Shown here: positions 1-11,100 of the stretch, piece after piece
Layout: each line of letters begins with the position of its first letter
How positions within the stretch are numbered: position 1 is the stretch's first letter
DNA from: Symsagittifera roscoffensis
Taxonomy: Eukaryota; Xenacoelomorpha; Acoela; Convolutidae
Direction of reading: 5' to 3'
Assembly: GCF_963678635.1 (NCBI RefSeq)
Contig: NC_087065.1
Coordinates: 35,457,807 to 35,521,806, forward strand
Length of the DNA: 64,000 bases
Made by a program: the position numbers and the translations under genes
The notes under the pieces: model-generated
The model's input: only the letters and a program-made list of their open reading frames with translations
Database searches by the model: none
What the model was told of the DNA's origin: nothing

Positions 1-698
1 ACTTGAAACTTAAAACGCGTTTTTCTCAAATTGGGTTGAGTTTATGTGAAAACTTATGAAGACAAAACTTGCTTACAATTTTAGCAAATTAATATGGTGT
101 TATTTGTTTTGCGAAATTCGGGCCCAAAAATTTATCCCATAAATGGGTCATTTTGGTTTTTCTCAGTTAATCAAAAACTACGCCAAAAAATACCCACTCG
201 ATCACAGACATAATTATATCAAAGTAAGCCCCTCACGTAGCCCAACAAGTTTGAACAAGGGTATATTTTTCAAAACATTGTATAAGTTAACTAATTTTTG
301 TTTGATAGACAAAAAGGTCGTTTTTTGCTATAAAAAACACCAACTTTTTTTTTAAAAACAATTTTTAAACGGTTAGCAAATTTTTTTTAGGAGAATATAC
401 CATTTTAAAGTTTGTTGGGCTACGTAAGGGGCTTACTTTGATATAATTATGTCTGTGATCGACTGGGTGTTTTTGGCGTAGTTTTTGATTTACTAAGAAA
501 AACCAAAATGACCCATTTTTGGGGTAAATTTTTGAGCCCGAATTTCGCAAAACAAATTTCACCATATTAATTCTGCTAAAATTTTAGGCAAGTTTTGTCT
601 TCATAAGTTCTCACCTAAAATCAACCCAATTTGAGAAAAACGCGTTTTAAATTTCAAGTTTAGCTCGTTTTGTCCGGTTAATTTAAATCAGCACTGTA
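1..698. mobile_element. Tc1/mariner-type MITE with long terminal inverted repeats, left end cut by the window
   Basis: Positions 1 to about 267 and about 394 to 660 are inverted copies of each other at roughly 85-90% identity by eye. For example, ACTTGAAACTTAAAACGCG at position 1 is matched by the complement of the bases ending at 660. The spacer (about 268-393) is AT-rich and has no transposase frame. The right arm continues to a terminus CAGCACTG at 689-696 followed by TA (697-698). Read inward this is CAGTGCTG, a Tc1/mariner-like end next to the TA target dinucleotide. The matching left terminus, about 36 bases, lies outside the window. The element is non-autonomous. Superfamily assignment rests only on the end motif and TA. 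Confidence 0.7.
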
Positions 699-1828
699 TT
701 TCATTATATTAAAACTGGGTAAACTCTCAATGGGTGTAAATGTACCTTTTGTCTATCCACTCCAAGTGATTTAAATTGTTGGTCTTCTGTGATGTTTCCT
801 TAATTGTGCCCATAAATTTGGAGAACTACATTTTTCTTTCTTTCTTGAGATGAAATGAATACTTTGCTGAAGTCTAAAATACAAGTAATTTCGATAATTA
901 GTTTTTAGCTTTACTGCAACTAGAACTTGAAACTCGGGCTTGTTTTAATCAAAAAAGATATTTATCGATGCTTTTCACATCTGCCTTTCATGCCATCTAA
1001 ATTAGAAAGCTTTTGCGAATTCATAATTCAAGAGATAAAAATTTAGACGCTCAATTTTTAGTCCCAACTGACGAAAAAAATTTAGTGAATGGAGAAAGCT
1101 TATGATTTTTTTGAAGAAGTCTAAGAGTGCAAAACTTTGTAACACTACTCCTTTCTTCAGCGGAACCGAATTATTCAATTTTTTGAATACTGATAAATAT
1201 CGGCGAGCAGCGTCTCTATGATCAAATTTCGTCAATATGATTCCAGCGGCCCTAGTACCACAGCTGTCTCCGACAACTCATCGAAACGAAGAGATACAGA
1301 CGATAACGTTTTTTATTCAGTTTTTTCGAGCTGCAATGATATGCAATTGAACACAATATGTCTACAAAAGACATGTAATTTGTATAAATTGTGATTTGAA
1401 GCTAGATTTATTAGAACTGAAACACTATTTGTTTAAAAGTTGTAGTATATGACCGGGTAATGTCATTGTGCCTTTTGCAGGATCAAAGCTATTTTATTAA
1501 ACATGAGTACTGTTTTATTAATTGAGTATTGAGTCTTAACCATGAGTCTATCTAATTAACAACCTTTTTGTTTGAGTTTCCGGCTAAATAGGTTCATTAT
1601 AGTGTTCTAAAATAGAACGGAAAATTCAAAAAAAAAACGGTCAAAAATTTTTTCGAGCATTTCAAGTATCTGAATTGAAAAACAACACTGATTTTCTTCA
1701 GGAAATGTGTTCCTAAATAAAATTTACAAATATTGCTTAAGAATAAAACTTTTACATCGATATTGTTCTGCTAATCTGCAAGAAAAGCACACGCAGAGAC
1801 TCAACCTCCGTCCGAGTTCAAATGCAAA
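699..1828. other. Non-coding: 3' flank and probable 3' UTR of the minus-strand receptor gene
   Basis: AT-rich sequence between the MITE and the last receptor exon. I see no convincing coding frame. The part adjoining 1829 is the likely 3' UTR of the minus-strand gene, ending near the polyadenylation signals at about 1.5 kb. The remainder looks like plain intergenic DNA. Confidence 0.5.
1493..1519 (-). other. Paired polyadenylation signals (AATAAA) of the receptor gene
   Basis: TTTATT occurs on the plus strand at 1493-1498 and 1514-1519, which reads AATAAA twice on the minus strand. They lie about 310-335 bases beyond the TGA stop of the TM4 exon (1829-1831), a reasonable 3' UTR length. Such hexamers are common by chance in AT-rich DNA, so this is only a candidate. 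Confidence 0.4.
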
Positions 1829-2103
1829 TCAATGCACTCCACTAACATTCAGCTTTTGGTCGAAATACTCCAGAATTAAAATCAGGAATATTGAATGTAC
1901 AACAAGGAAAACTCGGTCCAACAGAAATGCCAATAGTTTCCACTCGTTTTCATCACACTCTGAAGCACTATTCCAAACACTGCTCAAATTTGGATTTCCA
2001 TCTTCTTCTGTTGTGTCCTCAGTTTCTGTTTTTGTCTTTTGTCGAAGATTAGTCTTGTCCATTCGATAAGGTCGCAGAAAAAAAAAGTGAAGAACTTTGC
2101 TGT
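1829..2103 (-). CDS. Cys-loop receptor last exon: end of the TM3-TM4 loop, TM4 and C-terminus
   Basis: The minus-strand frame is open from about 2103 to the TGA at 1831-1829; the first ATG is at 2062. It starts with a hydrophilic acidic stretch (KTETEDTTEEDGN), as expected for the variable cytoplasmic loop. It then runs NEWKLLAFLLDRVFLVVHS followed by a hydrophobic segment and a short tail ending in VSGVH. The E-W-K-x-x-A-x-x-x-D-R-x-F pattern leading into a membrane helix is the hallmark of nicotinic receptor TM4. The splice acceptor is not fixed; TTCACAG at about 2104 on the minus strand is one candidate. The plus-strand frame over the same bases (1707-2069) is treated as a shadow. Confidence 0.75.
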
Positions 2104-5100
2104 GAATTATCCATTTGACCGTTTTATTGGATGGCCCAGAACGTCTGTTCAGTTGAAAATTGGCAACTGCAAAACAAGCAGTAGCTGATTTAGTGGGTGA
2201 CGGAGGGTACCTACACCTTTCGTTTTCATTTTAGAGTTTTACTCTGGCAAACAATTTGTCTTTTGACTCATCATTTTTGATGCTTGGCGTTTTAATGCTT
2301 TTCAATAAAACGGTGTACAGTGGGGAAAGGGCGGGGATGACAAAAAACGCCAAAAACTAAAAATTTTGGTCAAAAACTTCCAAAGAGGGCCCAAGAAGTT
2401 TGTCGAAAGCTCGTCAGTAGCGTAGAAATTGTGGTCAAAATAGGGCTATGGGAGAAATCAGAATCCAATTTGGTCGATCTTAAAAAAGGTCAATTTTGTT
2501 TTTGAAAATCTGCGCCCTTCCCTCGAAAAATACTGGATCAGCCCTTGAAAACAAACCTTATGAAACTTGAAAATAGAGTGCCTTTTTGCGGCCGATAGGA
2601 AACCCTTACCAACTTAGCAAGAACAAAAATAAAGAAGAAGCCGTATTTTGGAGTAAGCATATAAAGTTTCGTTTTTCTCAGATCGGTTTTTTCTTGATCT
2701 TTATTTCATCATAAATTTGAAAAGTCTTCAGTTCATATCGAAAACTTGGAAGATACTTGCCTAGAATGGCGATAAAGCAGACAACGCTTATGTGAATTGT
2801 GGCAGTCGCCACAAAGTAGATCAAAACTGGTAGACTCAGTGAATTGGCCGAAAAACATTGCTTAGGGTCCCAAAAGATACTGTTTGGGCCAGCAGAAGGG
2901 TCACTAAGTGTATCAGGGAGGTTGTAGTGGAATAATTTGCATTATACTTTTTTCGCTAAAAGTTCCCACCACTGTGAAATTTACCAACGAAATCTTTCAA
3001 GAACTTTATCACATGTCTTGTTAAACAAGAAAAGAAAAGGAAAAAAAACAACAGCAACCACAACAACATTGACAACTATTGCAACTATTGCAATTATTGC
3101 AACAATTGCAACTATTGCAGCTATTGCAACTATTGCAACTATTGCAACTATTGCAACTATTGCAACTATTGCAACTATTGTAACTATTGCAACAATAGCA
3201 ACTATTGCAACTATTGCAACTATTGAGGAGTTTGTCAACCCCGACAAGAAATGATGAGGAGAAGCGACAGAGCGATAACACCGCCGCCTTATTTTGGTTT
3301 TCGTGATCACTCGGAAGAAAATCCAAATGAGGACTCCGTTTCTGCGTCGCAGAGAGTTAGTGACGATGAACAAGAGGATTCATACAACGAAACCGAAGAC
3401 AAAATAGAAAATGAAGAACAACATACTGGGGCGACTCAACAGCTTCGTGTTACGACCCTCAGTGAGCAAGACCATTATCCTGTCGTACCCATTACAGAAA
3501 CCTTCACAAACTGTTTGTTTGACGCCTTTGGAGGGTCTCTCGACATATCTAAGGAAGTTCAAGAAACTGAATGGGGGAACAGATGGACTGTCAGTGTGAA
3601 CCTCCAAGGCAAACTGTATTTAGTCCAGGGGGAAACATTGGCCGTAAATACGTTGATCTTTTAAGGAAAGAAGTCTGCCGATTGAACCAAAACGAATTCG
3701 TTTTGGTTCAGTATTCAGCCGATTAATCTTACAGCGGGAACCAATGATAGAAATCACACGTGATGTGAGAGCTTTGATAGGAAGACGACTTGAAGACTGG
3801 GAAAATAGTAAGTTCAATATTCTACTACAAGAAGCCAAACGATGTTCACAAAAACAACCGAGGAAACCTAAGAAAAAAAAACAGATCTGAAGACGAGCAC
3901 ACCGCAGTGGTTTTTGCACAAATGATGATGGAAGGGAAAGTTCGGTCTGCCATGCGTTGTGTGACAAGCAGATCTGGCGGAGTTTGCTCCATCCGAATGA
4001 CGAAGTTATTGATTCCACAACAAAAACAAGAAAATTAGTCATTGAACTTCTGAAAGAAAAACATCACGTAGCAAAACAGTCAAAAGAAGAAGCAAGAATA
4101 CAAGTAGACAGCTTGCCTGAGTTAGAAACATTAACCATCACTTCTTCTTCTATAGAAAAACTTGCGAGGTCAATGCACGGTGGAGCCGGACCTTCAGGAA
4201 CAGATTCGGAACACTGGAAAGACGCATTTCTTCGAGTTGGAGGACAAAGTTCGGCTTTGAGAGACGAAGTGGCAGCGCTGATCACAAAGATAGCTAACGA
4301 AATTATTCCATGGAACCAAATACGAGCATTGATGTCAGGTCGTCTGATCGCTTTGGACAAGTGCCCCGGAGTTAGACCCATTGGCATAGGTGAGTGTTTG
4401 CGAAGAACAATGTGTAAATGTATGGCCGAAGCGACCAAAAAAGATCTCGAAGAAACCTGTGGATCTCAACTAGCTTGTGGTGTGAAAGCAGGAATAGAAG
4501 AAGCTGTACACGCAGTGGAGGAGTTGTTTAATAGCACCAAAGAAGACGGACATGGTCTTCTATTGATGGATACCTCAAATGCATTCAATGCACTGAACAG
4601 GGAAACGGAGTGCTAGAATACTTTGGCCAAGGTGCTCACGATTTCTTTTCAACACTTATAGAGGGTATGCGCCGCTAATTGTTTCAGGAACGACAGAACT
4701 TCTTTTCAGCAGTGAAGGCACTACACAGGGTGATCCACTAGCGATGTTATTCTATGGTGTTTCATTGATGCCATTGATTGAATCACTCAAAGACCGAGAT
4801 AAGTATTTACAAACATGGTATGCAGATGATTCGGGAGCTCTCGGCGCACTAGAAAACCTGGTTGAATGGTTGTCATCTTTGACTGAAAACGGCCCGAAGT
4901 ATGGCTATTACCCCGAGCCAAGCAAAAGTTATTTGGTTGTTCACCCGAACTTTGTTGAAAAAGCTCATCAATTGTTTGACAGGTTCGGTATCAGAATAGT
5001 TGAAGGTCGAAGATATTTGGGGTAGAGGATTTATTGGCTCTGATGAAGGCAAAATTCGTTTCACTTTGAAAAAGGTCCAAGAATGGTTGGATTGTCTTGG

Positions 5101-8100
5101 CGAATTGTCCAAAATAGCAGAAAAAGAACCTCAAGCTGCTTTAGTTGGATTAACAAGATCACTGCAATGCGAATGGAATTTTGTCCAGAGAGTAGTCAAA
5201 TATAGGTCGCAGTTGTTTGATCCTCTCGAGAAGATGTTGGAGGAAAATTTTTCGCAAAGCTTACTAGGAACTTCTAGTGTCACACACTCAGATCGTGTTT
5301 TGTATTCACTTCCTGTCAAAGGAGGGGGACTAGGTGTGCGAAATCCAATAGAAGGTGCCGAACTAGCATTTTCCACTTCACGTGAAGCAACCGACTGTCT
5401 CGTGAGTTCGACCCTTCTCCAAGATGATTTCGACCAAACTCTACACAAAACAAAGATGAGAGAAGCAAGAAAAAACCACGAGGAGAAACAAAATGCTGTG
5501 GACAAAGATAAACTCGATGAATTGCTTGCAGTTTTACCAGCAGATCAGAAACGAGCAATCCGGAGAATAATCGACAACAACTGTTCCTTGTGGCTAACTT
5601 CGCTGCCCTTGTTGAAAAATAATTTTGATTTGTCAGCCACAGAGTTCAGAGACGCTCTATGTGTCAGGTACAGAAAACCATTCAAACGTTCTTTCTCGAG
5701 ATGCGATGGATGTCAACAAGATTTTGACTTACAGCATGCACTTTCTTGCAAGAAGGCGGACTGGTAACACTACGACACAACGAAATAAGAGACGCAGTGG
5801 GCAATCTTGCTTCAATTTTGTGGAAAGATGTGAAAAGAGAACCTGTCGTAAAAGAATCAGATGTAGAAAATGGAACCCCGGCACTAATTGCAGATCTTTC
5901 AGCTCGTGGGGTTTGGGATAAACAGTCGGCTGCGTCGTTCGACATCCGTGTTACAGACACTGACGCTCCATCTTACCAAAAATCGCAATCCCATGAATAT
6001 ACTGAAAACTGCAGAAATTGAGAAGAAAAATAAGTATGGACCAGCTTGTGAAGAAAAGCACAAGTCTTTCACTCCACATGTCACTTCAATAGATGGTGTT
6101 TTGGCACCAGAGTTCACTTTTTTCCTCAAACGACTAGCAGATGGTCTGGCATCAAAATGGGACCGCCCATATAGTCATGTCATGTGCTGGGTGAGATGTA
6201 GAACTTCATTCGCTATACTAAGAGCAACCAACATTTGCATCAGAGGCACAAGATCCAAATGGCGATCCCTCGGCGTTAAGGACGGTTACACAATTGCAAT
6301 GGCATTCTAATAATTCACACGCTGTTAACTGGGGCTTTCATCGCGCGTAACTGACTCCTATGATATTAGAATTTCGACACTATTTGCATATTACTTTGAA
6401 GAATATGAGATGTTTGAAGATAAAACCACAGGATGACAACTGTGAACAAGCCACGAAAAATTTTTCCTTGCACTATTCGAAACCAATTTATTTGAAATCT
6501 TTCAAAAAAATAACCCAAAATTATACAAAAAATGACTTTTTTATATTTGTTTTTCTACTTTTTCATCTTTTTTTCTCTGCGTGCGGGAGCAGGAAGAAAA
6601 AAAACTAGCGTCAGAAACGGCTGACCGATATAATGGCGAAAAAAAAGAATTTAATGCTTAACATGAACTATTGCGATTCTTCTGATTTATCTATAAGGGA
6701 TTACAGCCGGGCAAGCTGCAATCGTGAAGCTTTTGACTTTTACCAGGCGTGGCAAACCACATTAGAAAATCGTTTACTCAGCTCCAAAAAATTTGACATT
6801 CTAAAAATTTGATGTCGACAAAATAGCTCATTTTTGAACTTCGATTATGAGATAAAGATTAGAGTTGCCAACAAAACGGCCACAATTGCAACGCTATATC
6901 GGTTCTCCGTTGTATATTGATTTAGGGATAACATTGAACCCTATTGAAAAATTGAATTTAGTAATCAATCGGCGGACCAAATTTTTGTAGAACTTACACC
7001 ACAAAATTCAAGTTTGAGGAAACTTCAGCGAGATTGAAGGCTGATTAACCACTGATAGACTTAGGAAATGGTCCGAAGAATCGGTACTTAACTTTTTTCT
7101 ATTACAACAGACCATTGCTAGCTGAACAGACCATTGCAAATTGAACCCAACAGGCATATCATCGTAATAGGCACTTATTATAGTGGTCAGGCGTTCACTT
7201 TGATATCGCCAGCTCGTGTATCGATCCCCTCCCATGGCAATGATAGTAAGTGAGGACGAGATCTCACTTGACCTCTAGCTTCAGGTTTACCACAGCCTGA
7301 CCAATTTCAGCTGCAATAGTGGCACCACGTTTTGAGTCACAAAATGTGGTGAGATAATACAAATGGACTATCCTCGACAGGACTGTTAAGGCCTACAGAT
7401 AGCTCCTCGCCGACTCCCAGGAACCACATTATTATGATTATTATGATTATGATTATTGTTATTACTATTATGATTATGGTTATGATTTTTATTATTATTA
7501 TTACTATTATTAGTATTTTTATTATGATTATTATGATTATTATGATGATTATTATTATGATTATTAATATTATTATAATTTTTATTATGATTATTTTTAT
7601 TATTATGATTATGATTATTATTATGATTATTTTTATTTTTACTATTATTATGATTATGATTATGATTATGATTATTATGATTATTACGATTATTATGATT
7701 ATTGTGATTAATATAATATAATAATAATTATTATTATTATGATTATTTTTATGATTTTTTTTATTTTTTACTATTATTATGATTATTATTATGATTATGA
7801 TGATTATTATTACTATTATTAGTATTTTTATTATGATTATTATGATTATTATGATGATTATTATTATGATTATTAATATTATTATTATGATTATTATGAT
7901 TATTTTTATTATTATTATTATGATTATTATTATGATTATTTTTATTTTTACTATTATTATGATTATTATTATGATTATGATTATTATGATTACGATTATT
8001 ATGATTATTGTGATTAATATAATATAATAATAATAATTAGTATTATGATTATTTTTATGATTATTTTTATTTTTACTATTATTATGATTATTATTATGAT

Positions 8101-11100
8101 TATGATGATTATGATTACTATTATTAGTATTTTTATTATGATTATTATGATTATTATTATTACGATTATTAATATGATTATAATTATTATTATGATTATT
8201 ATGATTATGATTATTATTATGATTATTTTATTTTTCCTATTATTATGATTATTATTATGATTATGATTATGATTATTACGATTATTAAGATTATTGTGAT
8301 TATTATAATTATTATGATTATGATTATTATTATGATTATTATGATTTTTATTTTTATTTTTACTATTATTATGATTATTATTATGATTATGATTATTATT
8401 ACTACGATTATTATGATTATGATGATTATTATTACTATTATTAGTATTTTTATTATGATTATTATGATTATTATGATGATTATTATAATGATTATTAATA
8501 TGATTATAATTATTATTATGATTATGATTATTATGATTATTATTATGCTTATTTTATTTTTACTATTATTGTGATTATTATTATGATTATGATTATGATT
8601 ATTACGATTATTAAGATTATTGTGATTATTATAATTATTATTATTATTATTATTATTATGATTATTATGATTTTTGATTTTTATTTTTACTATTATTGTG
8701 ATTATTATGATTATTATGATTATTATTATTACGATTATTATGATTATTGTGATTATTATAACTATTATTATGATTATGATGATTATTATTACTATTATTA
8801 GTATTTTTATTATGATTATTATGATTATTATTATTACGATTATTATGATTATTGTGATTAATATAATATAATAATTATTATTATTATTATGATTATTTTT
8901 ATGATTTTTTTTTATTTTTTACTATTATTATGATTATTATTATGATTATGATGATTATGATTACTATTATTAGTATTTTTATTATGATTATTATGATTAT
9001 TATTATGAAGATTATTATGATTATTGTGATTAATATAATATAATAATTATTATTATTATTATGATTATTTTTATGATTTTTTTTATTTTTTACTATTATT
9101 ATGATTATTATTATGATTATGATGATTATTATTACTATTATTTGTATTTTTATTATGATTATTATGATTATTATGATGATTATTATTATGATTATTAATA
9201 TGATTATAATTATTATTATGATTATTATTATTATGATTATTATTATGATTATGATTATGATTATTACGATTATTAAGATTATTGTGATTATTATAATTAT
9301 TATGATTATGATTATTATTATGATTATTATTATTTTTATTTTTATTTTTACTATTATTATGATTATTATCATTATTATGATTATTATTATTACGATTATT
9401 ATGATTATTGTGATTATTATAATTATTATTATGATTATTATGATTTTTATTACTATTATGATCATTAATATGATTACTAATATTATTAATATGATTAATA
9501 TTATTATGATTATGATTATTATGATTATTTTAATATCCTACTTTGATTTTAGAGAGTCACCATTTCAGCGGCACGCGCATACACTTTTACGGGAAGTTTC
9601 TGCGCGTACAGAAACTTTTTCTGTCGATTAGCTTTTGTTGAGCTCTGCAGTAACCCTACTTTAATTATCAGCGCAAAGTTTTTTGTACGCCGGCAGTTTT
9701 TGAGAAAAGTTGTATTTATTGAGCCTGTTTTGGAAAATTTTGCCAGCAAAAGCAGTCAAGCTTGGCGTGGGAATGTCCATTGGACGTTTTGCGGGGAATA
9801 AAATCTCAAAACTTTGTTGTGACAAAAACCTTTTAGGCTTGGCAATAAAGTTGATATTACGTGCGGGAAACCAGATATTTCAAACTTTGCTTTGAGGGCT
9901 TAGATATTTAATCTTAATATTTGTTCAACATTCCCGAAAAAGACACTTTCTCGCCGGAATCCACCGGAAGTAGAAACATCAACCCAGATATTACATACAG
10001 AAGAACAGTTGGGAAGATTGAGAACATAACATAGAACAGACTTCGTCTCTTGATGTTTATGTTGACATATGCCTTGTTCTGGGCCGGCGGCTGACTTCTG
10101 TTGTTACGGGTAGAAGCAACTCACATTGCTCATTTTCAATGAAGTCTCTTGGGAATAGCTTGTTTGTCCGGAACCCTAAAACACAAAGAAGAAGTTATGA
10201 AACGTGGCAATTCTGAACTACTAAATAATTTAAAAAAAGTCTGAAGTAAATGTTTTTTAAGAGTTTTTGGGAAGACTAATTGAATTCTTCTTCTAGAAAA
10301 CCCTGGTTTGCGATAGAAGTGGAAAATGAACCATGTTCACAATTGCGGAACTAACGGAAGATAGCTGATGACTCATTTGTGTATATAGACAATTGGTCGT
10401 CAAGGAGTATTTTAAAAACTACAAGACAGTATTGAGTGTCGTATGGAAAGAGGGTCACATTCAGATGGCAGGACAATTTAACTGTTATGAACGAGTAGAG
10501 ACTCATTAGCCGCCCAGTATATCGCACTTTCTGCATTTTCGCATTGTACTACGATCCGATGGCGTTCATAATTACTAAAAAAAAACAACGCCGAATGTTT
10601 CAATTATATATGGCTTCAAAGAAAAACCATCAAAACGTTTTAAATTATTTTTGATTAAAAAACATATATGGCAAAATAAGTTTTCTCGAGAAAATTTTTT
10701 GCCAATAAATTGCATCAAACGAGTTGATTTTTACACATCAAATGTCTCTTTTTGCAACAAAAAATCGAAGGACAACGTTAGTTTTGAATCGAAAATACCC
10801 GACACATATGATCCTTCCAGCCTCGGTTCTAAGAAAACCAACCTCAGTTTTTAATTAAGCAAGCAACACTAACTGGCACGCTTGTCTTATATTGGATTAA
10901 TTTTAAAACAAAAGGAGGACTGAAAGATTTTTTTTTTCAAAAGAAGTATGGTGAGTTTTTTGCGAAAAAACCGAGCTATCCCAGCGTGAGCGAAAATGCT
11001 AGTCACAAAAATCCTATTTATAGAAATACGCTTATCATACATTTTCCCCACAAAGCAGAAAAATGCATGAAATTCTCTGATACGTTTTAATTCATTTATG

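Larger units (their letters stand above)
3251..6310 (+). mobile_element. Degenerate R2/HERO-like non-LTR retrotransposon (RT plus restriction-like endonuclease)
   Basis: One decayed open frame is spread over all three plus frames, with breaks near 3605, 3722, 3880, 3965, 4615, 5020, 5760 and 5990. The order is an acidic N-terminal region, a conserved segment before the RT, reverse transcriptase (about 4,170-5,150), thumb/linker, a CCHC knuckle (5702-5749) and a restriction-like nuclease domain to the stop at 6308-6310. This order (RT, CCHC, PD-(D/E)XK-type nuclease at the C-terminus) is that of the R2/R4/HERO group of non-LTR elements. There are no LTRs and no apurinic endonuclease N-terminal domain. 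It lies antisense to the receptor gene, inside the TM1-TM2 intron. Element ends, poly(A) tail and target duplication were not identified. It is certainly inactive. Confidence 0.8.

Noticed and set aside
1002-1235. Minus-strand 77-codon frame as a gene
   Set aside because: No recognisable motif; length is within chance expectation and it lies beyond the probable 3' end of the receptor gene.
1707-2069. Plus-strand 120-codon frame
   Set aside because: It is the complement of the TM4 exon, which has clear family similarity; the plus translation has none.
2317-2345. CAGTGGGGAAAGGGCGGGG after TA as a second Tc1-like terminus
   Set aside because: No inverted partner ending in CCCCACTG-TA was found in the following few kilobases.
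2460-2560. Similarity to 19,350-19,420 as copies of one transposon
   Set aside because: Only short AT-rich words and a GATC(A/G)GCCC tail are shared by eye; too weak without alignment.
3251-6310. LTR retrotransposon or endogenous retrovirus
   Set aside because: No LTRs, protease, RNase H or integrase motifs; the CCHC plus restriction-like nuclease after the RT fits a non-LTR element.
7169-7235. Functional tRNA gene
   Set aside because: A- and B-box-like words are present but the acceptor and anticodon stems do not pair; it is better explained as a SINE head.
7434-9631. Poly-isoleucine/methionine frames in the ATT/ATG array
   Set aside because: Low-complexity translation of a trinucleotide-derived repeat on both strands.
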